A DNA stretch of 64,000 nt from assembly GCF_900166585.1 (NCBI RefSeq), contig NZ_FVZC01000007.1, positions 124,001 to 188,000 on the forward strand. Direction: 5' to 3'. Source of the stretch: Mesobacillus jeotgali. GTDB lineage: Bacteria; Bacillota; Bacilli; Bacillales; Cytobacillaceae. Positions 1-7,536 of the stretch are shown piece by piece (position 1 is the stretch's first letter; each line of letters opens with the position of its first letter). The notes below the pieces were generated by a model. That model made no database searches. It saw only the letters and a program-made list of their open reading frames with translations, and had not been told where the DNA came from. A program made the translations under genes and the position numbers.

Positions 1-489
1 GCCTGTTTCCTGGTTATCTGCCTGCTTTGACGTTTCGCCTATTGTCTTGCTGTCCTGACTGCTTTTGCTTGAACCAGCGATCGACAGCATGGCGCCTTTT
101 TTGTCAGCAACTGCTGAGTCGAGAACCTTTGCCGGCAGCAGGAAGCCTGTCAGCAAAGGCAGGACAATGATTGAGTAGGACATTAATTTTTTTACTGTAA
201 AAGGTGTTGTTCCATGGTCATGATGATGATCGTGATCAGGGCCATCATGTGAGCAGCATTGGTTCCCGTGATTGCAGGAATCATGGTCTTGCGCACCTTT
301 TATGGTCCAGACTCGTGTGATCTGGATAAAAAACAGCACCAAGAAGAGGAAAGCGGCTGTCTGGCTTAATAATAAATATTTTGGGTTGATGAACAAATAA
401 ATCTTATCTGTAAAATGCAGCATATATAGCATAACTGAAAACCCCAGCAGTATGAGGGATCTTGCTGCCTGCTGTGCATGAAATTGCAT
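1..489 (-). CDS. TIGR03943/DUF1980 family membrane protein (YcgQ-like), 3' part beyond window
   Basis: The reading frame runs off the left edge, so 163 N-terminal codons are visible. It starts at an ATG with AGGAGG 6 bases upstream, 12 bases after the stop of the permease, so the two are cotranscribed. Two hydrophobic segments (about residues 8-28 and 36-56) are followed by a His/Cys-rich cytosolic or surface loop (CNHGNQCCSHDG, then DHDHHHDHG) and a third hydrophobic segment. YcgQ/DUF1980 proteins are regularly paired with YcgR/YraQ permeases and often sit near COG0523 GTPases in zinc regulons. The His-rich loop and the neighbouring ZnuA fit a role in zinc or another transition metal; the substrate is inferred, not seen. 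Confidence 0.8.
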   Translation of the reverse strand, partial: MQFHAQQAARSLILLGFSVMLYMLHFTDKIYLFINPKYLLLSQTAAFLFLVLFFIQITRVWTIKGAQDHDSCNHGNQCCSHDGPDHDHHHDHGTTPFTVKKLMSYSIIVLPLLTGFLLPAKVLDSAVADKKGAMLSIAGSSKSSQDSKTIGETSKQADNQETG

Positions 490-501
490 GAACAAGACCT
501 C

Positions 502-1497
502 CTATAGAACGCTGTTGAACAGCATCAGAATCGTAAATACAGTTCCGGCCACTAGTGCTAAAACAGTCATGACAAATTTAAAGCGAAACACGCTCATCAT
601 AATCAGCGTATTTTTCAAATCAATCATTGGCCCGAAAATCAAAAAGCCCAGAATCGAAGTGGAAGGGAAGATGCTGCTGAACGATGCACCGATAAAGGCA
701 TCAGCTTCTGAACAAAGTGAAAGGAAGTAGGCAAGCCCCATCATCACGGCAAGGGAAGAAGCTGTTCCGCTCCCGATTTCCAGAAGACTTTTCGCAGGCA
801 TATAGGTCTGAACAAGGGCGGCAAGGAAAGCACCAATGATTAAGTACTTGGCCATATCGAAAAACTCGTCAATCGAGTGCTGGAGCATGGCCCAAAATTT
901 CTCCAGAAAAGACTGATTTTTAAAATGACTGTGACTTTCAAAGGAAAGGGAAGATTTAAATTGTGTCCCTTTGAAAAGCATACCTACAAACAAGGCGACA
1001 ATGATCGCAATGCCAAAACCAATGACCATACGAAGGGCAGCGATCTTAAAGTTGTTCCCAAATGCCATATAGGTTGATGCTATGACAATTGGATTGATAA
1101 GCGGGCCTGTCAGCATGAAACCAATGGCAGCTGCGATCGGCACCCCTTTTCCCACGAGCCTGCGGATAATTGGCACTATCCCGCATTCGCATGCCGGAAA
1201 AAGAGCACCAATACTGCAGCTCATGACAATCGCCATATACTTGTTTTTCGGGATCCATTTGCTGATATGCTCTTCAGTAACAAAAATCTGAATCATACCG
1301 GCAATCAGCACCCCTATCAGCACAAAAGGGAAAGCCTCTATTAAAATACTTAAAAAAATCGTATTCAGGTTCAAGATGGACGAAGGGATTTCAAGTTCAT
1401 CCTGAAAACCCATTCCCATGGACAAAAGCAAGAGGAGCATAAGGATTACAGCGAAACCAGTGACATCCAGTATATTTGACCGGATTATTCGAATCAT
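502..1497 (-). CDS. Permease of the YraQ/YcgR (DUF318) family
   Basis: 331 residues with about eight to ten hydrophobic segments and the conserved family motif around PACECGIVPIIRRLVGKG (about residues 102-119), which contains the paired Cys residues of this family. The start is an ATG behind a clear AGGAGG. It lies between the zinc-binding lipoprotein gene and the YcgQ-like gene, all on the minus strand, separated from the former by about 90 bases. Family members are poorly characterised predicted two-TM-bundle permeases; metal export or import has been suggested from context. A coupled function with the YcgQ-like partner is likely because the pair is conserved across Bacilli. Confidence 0.85.
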   Translation of the reverse strand: MIRIIRSNILDVTGFAVILMLLLLLSMGMGFQDELEIPSSILNLNTIFLSILIEAFPFVLIGVLIAGMIQIFVTEEHISKWIPKNKYMAIVMSCSIGALFPACECGIVPIIRRLVGKGVPIAAAIGFMLTGPLINPIVIASTYMAFGNNFKIAALRMVIGFGIAIIVALFVGMLFKGTQFKSSLSFESHSHFKNQSFLEKFWAMLQHSIDEFFDMAKYLIIGAFLAALVQTYMPAKSLLEIGSGTASSLAVMMGLAYFLSLCSEADAFIGASFSSIFPSTSILGFLIFGPMIDLKNTLIMMSVFRFKFVMTVLALVAGTVFTILMLFNSVL

Positions 1498-1590
1498 ATT
1501 AGCCTCCTATTAAAATGCTAGTTTTTTTCCTAATGGTTCATTATATAAATTTCTATTAAAATTCATGATATTTTTTTCAAAATAATAGAA

Positions 1591-2817
1591 TCACTTCAGT
1601 ACTTTCTTTAAAGTCTGGAGGTTCTTCTGCATAAGGCTAAAATAATCTTCGTTGTTGTTTAGGTCCTCTTCAGAAATTGACTCCAGATTATATAGAGTAA
1701 CAGGTTCAGCACCAATCTCCTTCTGGATGATTTCAGCGACTCTTGAAGAAACGTTTTGTTCAAATGCTATGTGCTTCAAGTTATGTTCTTTTGCTTCTTC
1801 TATCAAAGAGGAGAGTTCTTTTTGAGAAGGTTCCTGGGTTGGAGAAAGTCCGTTAACAGCGATTTGGATAATGCCGTAACGGGTTGCCCAGTAGCCATAT
1901 GCTTCGTGGGCCACAAGTACATGTTTTTTATCAGCCTGGTCAATCACCTTTTTAAATTCACGATCCAGCTCCTTAAGCTCCTTTTCAACTTGAAGAAAAT
2001 TCTTTTCGAAATCTTTAGCATGCTCTGGCATCAGCTTGACGAAAGAATCTTTAATATTGGATGCGATTTTTATAGATAAAATTGGATCAAGCCAGACGTG
2101 TGGATCATAGTTTCCTTGCCCCCCATGATCTTCCTTGCCGGAGTGTGTCTCGTCCTCGTATTGTTCTTCATCAATGTGAACTTCGTCTTCATGATGTTTT
2201 TCATCAGAGTGAGCAGCTTCGTCTTTATTATGTAAATCTTCTTCTGAGTGGGGGGCTTCGTTTTCATGGTGTTTGTCTTCGCCAGAGTGGGCAGCTTCGT
2301 TTTCATGGTGTTTGTCTTCTCCAGAGTGGGCAGCTTCGTTTTTATTATGTAAATCTTCTTCTGAGTGGGAATCTTCGTTCCCATGGTGTTCGTCTTTTGA
2401 ATGTCCCTCTTCCTCTTCGTGAGAGTGAATGTGACCTGATTCGATGAGTTCAATATTTTCCAATGCCTTCACAATTGTTACCTTTTCATTTTTTAGTGCC
2501 TGTTCCGCTTTTTCTGTGAATCCTTCAACTCCTGTTCCTGTATAGAAAAATAAATCAGATTCTGCAAGCTTTATCATATCTTTTGTAGTCGGCTCATAGC
2601 TGTGTGCATCAACGTTTGGCGGATATATTGTATTTACTGCTACATGTTCTCCGCCAATTTTTTCAGCGAAATCTTTTAGAGGGGAGATAGTTGTATAGAC
2701 TGTGAGTTTTTCAGTCTCTGTACTTTCCTCATGGCTGGATTCTTTACTTGATGAGCATCCCGAAAGTGCAGTTGCGGTTATTAAGAATAGAACTAGTAAA
2801 GGGTTTTTGCTTTTCAT
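1591..2817 (-). CDS. znuA: Zinc ABC transporter substrate-binding lipoprotein (ZnuA/AdcA-like) with expanded His-rich loop
   Basis: 408 residues, cluster A-I metal-binding protein. A signal peptide ends in lipobox LSGC (Cys21). Metal ligands are visible as His72 in AHSYEP, His240 in DPHVWLDP and His in VAHEAYGYWATRYG. Between residues about 129 and 231 lies a very long His/Glu/Asp-rich loop built from a 13-residue tandem repeat (AHSGEDKHHENEA and variants, a 39-bp DNA repeat). Such loops capture Zn(II) in ZnuA/AdcA proteins, but this one is longer than usual. Start: ATG with AAGGAG upstream. At least two Zur-type palindromes lie just upstream, so it is probably repressed in zinc sufficiency. 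No znuB/znuC partner is visible here. Confidence 0.92.
   Translation of the reverse strand: MKSKNPLLVLFLITATALSGCSSSKESSHEESTETEKLTVYTTISPLKDFAEKIGGEHVAVNTIYPPNVDAHSYEPTTKDMIKLAESDLFFYTGTGVEGFTEKAEQALKNEKVTIVKALENIELIESGHIHSHEEEEGHSKDEHHGNEDSHSEEDLHNKNEAAHSGEDKHHENEAAHSGEDKHHENEAPHSEEDLHNKDEAAHSDEKHHEDEVHIDEEQYEDETHSGKEDHGGQGNYDPHVWLDPILSIKIASNIKDSFVKLMPEHAKDFEKNFLQVEKELKELDREFKKVIDQADKKHVLVAHEAYGYWATRYGIIQIAVNGLSPTQEPSQKELSSLIEEAKEHNLKHIAFEQNVSSRVAEIIQKEIGAEPVTLYNLESISEEDLNNNEDYFSLMQKNLQTLKKVLK
2188..2376 (-). repeat. 39-bp in-frame tandem repeat coding the His-rich loop of ZnuA
   Basis: About four to five units of 39 bp encode 13-residue units such as AHSGEDKHHENEA and PHSEEDLHNKDEA. Units 2 and 3 are nearly identical at DNA level, which points to recent slippage or unequal crossover. 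Confidence 0.8.
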
Positions 2818-2859
2818 ATTAACTCTCCTTTATTAAAGCGGGTCTGGATTATGGTCGTT

Positions 2860-2878
2860 AATCGAAATGATTACGATT
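2860..2878. promoter_or_regulatory. Zur-type operator 1 (znuA side)
   Basis: TCGAAATGATTACGA matches the Bacillus Zur box TCGTAATnATTACGA at all but one position. It lies about 45 bp upstream of the znuA start. Confidence 0.75.
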
Positions 2879-2914
2879 TATAGTGTAAAGCAGGTTACTA
2901 AATTTGTAAATGAT

Positions 2915-2933
2915 TTTAGTAATCATTACGATT
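2915..2933. promoter_or_regulatory. Zur-type operator 2 (znuA side)
   Basis: TAGTAATCATTACGA matches the Zur palindrome with one half-site deviation. It is 55 bp from operator 1 in the same intergenic region, and probably represses znuA. Confidence 0.7.
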
Positions 2934-3004
2934 TACTATTAGTGTAAAACCAATGAGTTTTAAATATTGGCAAGCAGGGGAGGAGCGATTACTATCTATT
3001 TTAA

Positions 3005-3022
3005 AACGTAACGATTACGATT
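3005..3022. promoter_or_regulatory. Zur-type operator 3 (upstream of GTPase remnant)
   Basis: CGTAACGATTACGAT is a slightly degenerate Zur box about 75 bp upstream of the remnant COG0523 reading frame, as expected for a former Zur-controlled zinc-chaperone gene. Confidence 0.65.
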
Positions 3023-3094
3023 AGTGATATATACCAGAATAATATGCCTTAAGGAAAGCGTATATGAAAAAAATAAAATCATTGGGGGGAGCAA

Positions 3095-3210
3095 ATGGAT
3101 TCCTTTATCCGTATTGAGTGGCTATCTTGGATCCGGATAGACCGCATTATTGAATCATCTATTGAACAATCGGGATAATAAACCGCCGGTTACCATATTA
3201 GTGTTAAGAC
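3095..3210 (+). pseudogene. Remnant of a COG0523 (ZagA/YciC-like) GTPase, 5' end only
   Basis: An ATG at 3095 follows a good GGGGGGAG ribosome site. After a one-base frame change, the codons from 3099 read IPLSVLSGYLGSG, a stop (TAG at 3138), then TALLNHLLNNRDNKP. This is the COG0523 Walker A region (SGYLGxGKTTLLN) with the Lys AAG codon turned into TAG and further decay after 3190. The rest of the gene (about 1 kb in relatives) is gone; the bases up to 3471 hold no open frame. COG0523 GTPases of Zur regulons deliver zinc to client enzymes such as FolE2/FolE. Recognition of the motif is direct; the former function is inferred from family and Zur box. Confidence 0.75.
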
Positions 3211-3425
3211 GAAGTTAAAACACGTGAATTATCAAAACATATTTTAAGGCTGATTTGAGGCGGAAGAGGAGTAGAGAATACTTAAGAGGACTAGGGGCTA
3301 TAGTAAATTTCAAAGAGAAAAACTTGTTGATAGAAAATCGTTTTTTTAAAGAGAAAAATTTTTTAGCTATCCAATGAAGTTGCAAAAGGGGAGTAAATGT
3401 GTTTAAATATCTCTATGTTATGTAT
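3211..3425. other. Gene-poor decayed region between GTPase remnant and rpsN
   Basis: No supported gene. The sequence is AT-rich with several stops in all plus frames and is probably the eroded body of the GTPase gene plus the promoter of the downstream ribosomal-protein operon. Confidence 0.5.
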
Positions 3426-3446
3426 AAATCGTAATGATTACGATTA
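3426..3446. promoter_or_regulatory. Perfect Zur box upstream of rpsN/rpmE
   Basis: TCGTAATGATTACGA, flanked by AAA and TTA, is a perfect match to the Bacillus Zur consensus. It lies 26 bp upstream of the rpsN start and should switch the operon on during zinc starvation. Confidence 0.9.
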
Positions 3447-3471
3447 TCTTTTAGAGAAAGGGGTAAGTAAA

Positions 3472-3741
3472 TTGGCTAAAAAATCTAAAGTAGTTAAAGA
3501 AAGAAAACGCCAGGTGCTAGTATTGAAATATGCTGAATTGCGCAGGGAATTGAAAGAAAAGGGCGATTACGAGGCGCTCAGGAAACTTCCTCGTGATTCT
3601 GCACCCACTCGTTTGAAAAATCGCTGTGAAGTGACAGGCCGTCCGCGTGGATATCTCCGTAAATTTAAAATGTCGCGTATTGCTTTCCGCGAATACGCCC
3701 ATAAAGGCCAGATTCCGGGCGTGACAAAATCAAGCTGGTAA
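3472..3741 (+). CDS. rpsN: Zinc-independent (C-minus) ribosomal protein S14
   Basis: 89 residues starting [14 protein letters not shown] at a TTG with AAAGGGG 8 bases upstream; an upstream ATG at 3397 in the same frame would overlap the Zur box and is unlikely. The long S14 form lacks the CxxC...CxxC zinc ribbon: only one Cys remains ([13 protein letters not shown]). Under zinc starvation this paralogue replaces zinc-containing S14 in the small ribosomal subunit, as RpsN2 (YhzA) does in Bacillus subtilis. First gene of a Zur-controlled operon with rpmE and a 123-aa unknown. Confidence 0.95.
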   Translation: MAKKSKVVKERKRQVLVLKYAELRRELKEKGDYEALRKLPRDSAPTRLKNRCEVTGRPRGYLRKFKMSRIAFREYAHKGQIPGVTKSSW

Positions 3742-3761
3742 AAAGATTGGAGGAGTATGCT

Positions 3762-4013
3762 ATGAAGGAAAACATTCATCCCGATTATCATAAAGTAGTA
3801 TTCATGGATACAAACAGCGGCTTTAAGTTTTTAACAGGTTCGACCAAGTCATCGAATCAGACAATCGAATGGGAAGATGGCAGCACTTACCCGCTTATTA
3901 AAGTAGAGGTAAGCTCTGATACTCATCCATTTTATACTGGAGTCCAAAAGTTCTCCGACCGTGGCGGCCGGACTGAACGATTCATGAAGAGATATAATTT
4001 CAAGAACAAATAG
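3762..4013 (+). CDS. rpmE2: Type B (zinc-independent) ribosomal protein L31
   Basis: 83 residues, starting [16 protein letters not shown] at an ATG preceded by GGAGGAG. The sequence lacks the four Cys of zinc-binding L31 and has the typical C-terminal [17 protein letters not shown]. It is the YtiA-type L31 that displaces zinc-bearing RpmE from the large subunit and so frees zinc. It follows rpsN by 20 bp and shares its Zur box. Confidence 0.95.
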   Translation: MKENIHPDYHKVVFMDTNSGFKFLTGSTKSSNQTIEWEDGSTYPLIKVEVSSDTHPFYTGVQKFSDRGGRTERFMKRYNFKNK

Positions 4014-4039
4014 AATTTTAGCCAGGTGAGGTACAAGGT

Positions 4040-4411
4040 ATGAATTCACATTTGATGGAAATTCTGTCTAGAGAGATTATAAAAACACTTCCAAATGAAC
4101 AAAGAGATGTTTATGAATATGTTGTTAAGCTTGAGGACCAACTGGCAAATCAAGCTTCGACATCGGAAGAGTTCATGGGCCTCCTGGTAAAGCATTCTCC
4201 TCACAGGAAGGCAGCAAGGCAATTTAATTTATCATTTGGGCAGCTGATGGCATTAATGACAGAAGCAGAACATTTTATCAATCGGCAGCTGGAGAGAAAG
4301 CTTGAAAACGCAATATGGATTGATCTGACAGAAAAAGTCCATTCAAGAAACCATGGCAGTAATGACAATGTAAAGTACTTTTATTTCTCAGTAAATGAAG
4401 CTCATTCTTGA
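4040..4411 (+). CDS. Unknown 123-aa protein in the Zur-controlled rpsN-rpmE2 operon
   Basis: The ATG start has GCCAGGTGAGG upstream and lies 26 bp after rpmE2. The protein is soluble and mostly helical. Residues about 50-85 (HSPHRKAARQFNLSFGQLMA) look like a helix-turn-helix of the kind seen in small DNA-binding or sigma region 4-like folds; this is impression only. No Cys, so not a zinc ribbon. I do not recognise the family. Its place in the operon predicts production only in zinc limitation. Confidence 0.75.
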   Translation: MNSHLMEILSREIIKTLPNEQRDVYEYVVKLEDQLANQASTSEEFMGLLVKHSPHRKAARQFNLSFGQLMALMTEAEHFINRQLERKLENAIWIDLTEKVHSRNHGSNDNVKYFYFSVNEAHS

Positions 4412-4426
4412 TTTTTTTTGATTTAT

Positions 4427-4446
4427 AAATCGTAATGATTTCGTTT
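4427..4446. promoter_or_regulatory. Zur-type operator upstream of the flavoprotein gene
   Basis: TCGTAATGATTTCGT is a Zur box with changes confined to the right half-site, 31 bp upstream of the flavoprotein ATG and just after the end of the previous operon. Confidence 0.8.
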
Positions 4447-4476
4447 TATATCGCACTATTATTAGGAGGCACCGAA

Positions 4477-5640
4477 ATGTTTGAATGGATTGTGGTAGGA
4501 GGGGGGATACAAGGTTGTACGATAGCGGCCTTTTTGCTGAAAAACAATAAGGTTTTACCAGACAATCTCTGTATCATTGACCCGCATGAAAAACCTTTAA
4601 CCAATTGGACGAGAAATACTGGGTTAATTGATATGAAGTTTCTTCGTTCTCCATTCGTCCATCATCTAGATGCCGATCCTTTCAGCTTAATCAGTTTTAC
4701 AAAGAAAAAGAATTTAAAGGATAACGAGTTTTACGGTCCATACAAGCGTCCGTCGCTGAAGATATTTAACGAACACAGTCATCATCTCTTTCAAGAGACA
4801 GCTTTGGAAAAGTCCTGGCAGCAAGGCTTTGTGAGTGACATCGATAAAGAGAAGGATCACTGGCGTGTCCATACATTAGACGGTAAAAGCTTGGCTGGCA
4901 GGAATATCGTATTGGCCCTAAATGTAAATGACCAGTTGTTTATTCCTGAATGGGCAGACTCACTTCATGAAGAATCAAACCAGGTGTTTCATATCTTCGA
5001 TAAAACTGCCTGTATCGAGGAACTGAAGCCTCCTATTGCCGTAGTAGGAGGAGGAATCACCTCCGCGCATCTGACAATCAAGCTAGCTGCTATGTATCCG
5101 GGAGGGGTCACTTTAATCAAAAGGCATCCCTTCAGAGTTTTTGACTTTGACAGCGACCCGGGATGGCTAGGCCCAAATAAACAAACTGCCTTTCGTCAGA
5201 TCAGCGATTATGAAAGACGCAGGGATGTTATTACACGTGCCAGGAATAAAGGGACGCTGACTTCGGAATTGTTCCAGAAACTTAAGAAACATGAGAATGA
5301 ACAAAAGATTAAGGTAGTGGATGGTGAAGTTACATCAGCTACTAAAAGGGACGGGGAAGAGATCACCCTTATACTTGCGCAACAAGAGGTCAACGTAAAT
5401 TCCATCGTTTTTGCCACAGGATTCAAGCCCGGGCGTCCTGGCGGAGGATGGCTGGACAAGGTGATCGAAAAGTTGGACCTCTCATGTGCCTGGTGTGGCT
5501 ATCCAATTGTCAATCCAAAGCTAGAATGGTGCCCTCACTTATACGTGATCGGATCTCTTGCCGAACTGGAAATTGGCCCGATTGCCCGGAATATCTCCGG
5601 TGCGCGTCAGGCCGCAGAAAGAATCGTTCAGAGTTTATAA
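4477..5640 (+). CDS. FAD/NAD(P)-binding oxidoreductase under Zur control
   Basis: 387 residues. The ATG at 4477 follows TAGGAGGC; an in-frame upstream ATG at 4435 lies inside the Zur box and is rejected. It has an N-terminal dinucleotide fold (VVGGGIQGCTIAAFLL), a second GxGxxG (AVVGGGITSAHLTIKLA, about residue 191) and an ATGF motif near residue 323 (FATGFKPGRPGGGW). The layout resembles lysine N6-hydroxylase-like or SidA-like flavoproteins rather than classical reductases. The substrate cannot be told. It sits between zinc-free ribosomal protein genes and has its own Zur box, so a job in zinc-limited physiology, possibly metallophore-related or thiol redox, is inferred. Confidence 0.85.
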   Translation: MFEWIVVGGGIQGCTIAAFLLKNNKVLPDNLCIIDPHEKPLTNWTRNTGLIDMKFLRSPFVHHLDADPFSLISFTKKKNLKDNEFYGPYKRPSLKIFNEHSHHLFQETALEKSWQQGFVSDIDKEKDHWRVHTLDGKSLAGRNIVLALNVNDQLFIPEWADSLHEESNQVFHIFDKTACIEELKPPIAVVGGGITSAHLTIKLAAMYPGGVTLIKRHPFRVFDFDSDPGWLGPNKQTAFRQISDYERRRDVITRARNKGTLTSELFQKLKKHENEQKIKVVDGEVTSATKRDGEEITLILAQQEVNVNSIVFATGFKPGRPGGGWLDKVIEKLDLSCAWCGYPIVNPKLEWCPHLYVIGSLAELEIGPIARNISGARQAAERIVQSL

Positions 5641-5664
5641 GACTAAAATCAGGAGGAAAGAAAG

Positions 5665-5814
5665 ATGAGAGTCAAAATTACGCTTGCATGTACGGAAACG
5701 GGAGACAGGAATTACATTACAACTAAAAATAAAAGGAATAATCCGGACCGGATTGAATTAAAAAAATATTGCCCTCGCTTGAAGAGATATACGCTGCATA
5801 GAGAGACGAAATAG
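5665..5814 (+). CDS. rpmG: Zinc-independent (C-minus) ribosomal protein L33
   Basis: 49 residues, ATG with AGGAGGAAAG upstream, 24 bp after the flavoprotein gene, so probably in the same transcript. The sequence [20 protein letters not shown] is typical L33. Two of the four zinc-ribbon Cys are missing (ACTET instead of ACTxC, and [10 protein letters not shown]), which marks the zinc-free form like Bacillus RpmGC. With rpsN and rpmE2 it completes the zinc-sparing ribosomal set. Confidence 0.95.
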   Translation: MRVKITLACTETGDRNYITTKNKRNNPDRIELKKYCPRLKRYTLHRETK

Positions 5815-5852
5815 GCCGGCAGTTATTATTTAGTATGAAAAATAGCTTTTGT

Positions 5853-5882
5853 AAAGGAGGGCTTTTGGTAAGCTCTCCTTTT
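5853..5882. terminator. Bidirectional terminator after rpmG
   Basis: Inverted repeat AAAGGAGGGC / AGCTCTCCTTT with loop TTTTGGTA, flanked by A and T runs. It also serves the convergent gene ending at 5896. Confidence 0.65.
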
Positions 5883-5895
5883 ATAATGAACTGAT

Positions 5896-6099
5896 TCACT
5901 GTCCTTTTTCACTTTGTGCTGCGGCCCTATGGATGATATCGACAATGAAAGGATCTCTATTTTCCAATTCCTGCAGTGTGACAGAACCGCCCGCAAGACT
6001 GTCTGAAATTTCATTTATGTCTTCCTGGGCTGATACCGGCACCTGGTTAGCGGTCATCATTCTTTGCAATTCCTCCGCTACTCTTCTATCCTGGGTCAT
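5896..6099 (-). CDS. Small hypothetical protein, 67 aa
   Basis: The ATG has TAGGAGGT 7 bases upstream, so translation is likely. The protein is acidic and helical (MTQDRRVAEELQRMMTANQV...) without Cys, TM or signal peptide. I do not recognise it. It is isolated between the rpmG terminator and a glycosylase gene, both facing it or codirectional. Confidence 0.6.
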   Translation of the reverse strand: MTQDRRVAEELQRMMTANQVPVSAQEDINEISDSLAGGSVTLQELENRDPFIVDIIHRAAAQSEKGQ

Positions 6100-6209
6100 G
6101 AAAAATACCTCCTATGGAATTCAATTTACTTATATTAGTTTGAATCAAATTAGATTGTTTAAACCCGTGGATACGAACTGTCCCCCACATAAAGAGCAGC
6201 AAAAAAAGT

Positions 6210-6779
6210 TTATCTATGGAAATGTTCCGCTGCAAGCTTCATGTCTTCCAAAAACAATGGCCAAAGATTCGGACGCCTTCTTACGGCTAACGGATGATAG
6301 GCAACGACTGTTTTATGTCCCCGGACATCATGAACTTCTCCGCGAAGCGATTTGACTTCCTTTTCCGAATCCTGAAAGAAGGATTGGACCGCCACGTTGC
6401 CAAGGCAGATAATCAATTCAGGTTTTTTGGAATCGAGCTGTTCCTTGAGGTGCTTCATGCAAATATGCCTGGTTCGTTCTTTATCATAGGCGCGCAGTGG
6501 TTTCCTTTTTAAAATATAGGTTATATAAAGATCCTCCGCTTTTAATCCAGCGTCGTGTACTGCTAATTGCAACGTTTTCCTCGTTCCGCATACAAAAGGC
6601 TGATTTTCCCGATCCTCACGTGATCCCGGATTGTCCAGCAGAATCATGATTGGAGCTTCGGGATTCCCTTCCCCCCAGACCATTCGGGTCCCATGCTCAT
6701 TCAGACGACAGTCACCGCAATTGCGCTGCCCGATAGGGGTTGGTTCCTCTGGCCATAAGTATGCACAAAAATCAGTCAT
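6210..6779 (-). CDS. Uracil-DNA glycosylase superfamily protein (family 4/5-like)
   Basis: 189 residues. Motif A is GEGNPEAPIMILLDNPGSRED, corresponding to the GEGPG segment of family 4 enzymes; the conserved QPFVCGTRKTL follows, and motif B is YHPLAVRRRP. A CGDC pair (about residues 21-24) and later Cys residues could ligate a 4Fe-4S cluster. These enzymes excise uracil from deaminated DNA. The Asn in DNPGSRED where family 4 often has a Gly/Glu context means the exact activity is open. Start ATG with GTGAGGA upstream. Confidence 0.85.
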   Translation of the reverse strand: MTDFCAYLWPEEPTPIGQRNCGDCRLNEHGTRMVWGEGNPEAPIMILLDNPGSREDRENQPFVCGTRKTLQLAVHDAGLKAEDLYITYILKRKPLRAYDKERTRHICMKHLKEQLDSKKPELIICLGNVAVQSFFQDSEKEVKSLRGEVHDVRGHKTVVAYHPLAVRRRPNLWPLFLEDMKLAAEHFHR

Positions 6780-7005
6780 GTCCTCACTCCGTTTTCCTTT
6801 TGATTGTTAATAATATACCCAAATCCAGCGGGAGTGGTTTCCTGAATACGAATTACCCTTTATGAAATATTGCAGATAGGTCTCCAGAAAAAATCTTTCA
6901 GAAGAGACTCCTGTTTAAGATGATCACCGCCTTATTTTTATGCTGACTTTGCGTATGCTACAATAGAGTCTGGATAATTTTGTTTGGGTTATAGGAGGTT
7001 CTTTC

Positions 7006-7491
7006 ATGCTTAACAACGATATTTTGATCCGTTTGCGCTATGCCCTCGATATCAAGGATACCGATATGGTGGAAATGTTCGAGCTTGGCGGCATCGACTT
7101 GAAGAAGGAAGACGTACAGCAGATGCTGAAGAAGGTGGATGAAGATGAATACGATGATCTGCCTGAAGATTACATAAGGGTCAATAATGCAATGATGGAG
7201 CAGTTTTTAAATGGCCTGGTTACTTTTAAAAGAGGGAAGCGTCCTGGTGAGATGGGAACTCCCCCATTGACCGGGGAAAGTGTGAACAATCAGCTGTTGA
7301 AAAAGGTGAAAATCGCCCTGTCGCTCACGAGTGAGGACATGCTTGAGATTTTCGACCTTGCCGGAGTCCGTGTTTCCAAAGGGGAGCTCGGGGCGATTTT
7401 AAGGAAGGAAGGGCATAAAAACTACCGCGAATGCGGGGATAAATTCGCCCGGAATTTTTTGAAGGGCATGACGCTGAAATTCCGGGAATAG
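7006..7491 (+). CDS. DUF1456 family protein (YehS-like)
   Basis: 161 residues made of two DUF1456 repeats (about residues 1-67 and 88-155), each beginning NxxLxxxxxAL and containing DMxEMFxLxG (MVEMFELGG and MLEIFDLAG). The ATG follows ATAGGAGGTT. Function in the family is unknown; members are conserved small acidic cytosolic proteins. It is monocistronic and ends at a bidirectional terminator. Confidence 0.9.
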   Translation: MLNNDILIRLRYALDIKDTDMVEMFELGGIDLKKEDVQQMLKKVDEDEYDDLPEDYIRVNNAMMEQFLNGLVTFKRGKRPGEMGTPPLTGESVNNQLLKKVKIALSLTSEDMLEIFDLAGVRVSKGELGAILRKEGHKNYRECGDKFARNFLKGMTLKFRE

Positions 7492-7498
7492 AAATCTT

Positions 7499-7536
7499 AA
7501 GAGACGGTTCTCATGAAATATGAGAGCCGTCTTCTT
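7499..7536. terminator. Bidirectional terminator between DUF1456 gene and cysteine dioxygenase gene
   Basis: GAGACGGTTCTCAT / ATGAGAGCCGTCTT stem with a 5-base loop. It overlaps the last codons of the convergent dioxygenase gene. Confidence 0.8.

Noticed and set aside
2070..2453. 127-aa and 121-aa ORFs overlapping znuA
   Set aside because: Shadows of the znuA His-rich repeat in other frames; Thr/Lys or Leu/Arg repetition follows from the 39-bp repeat.
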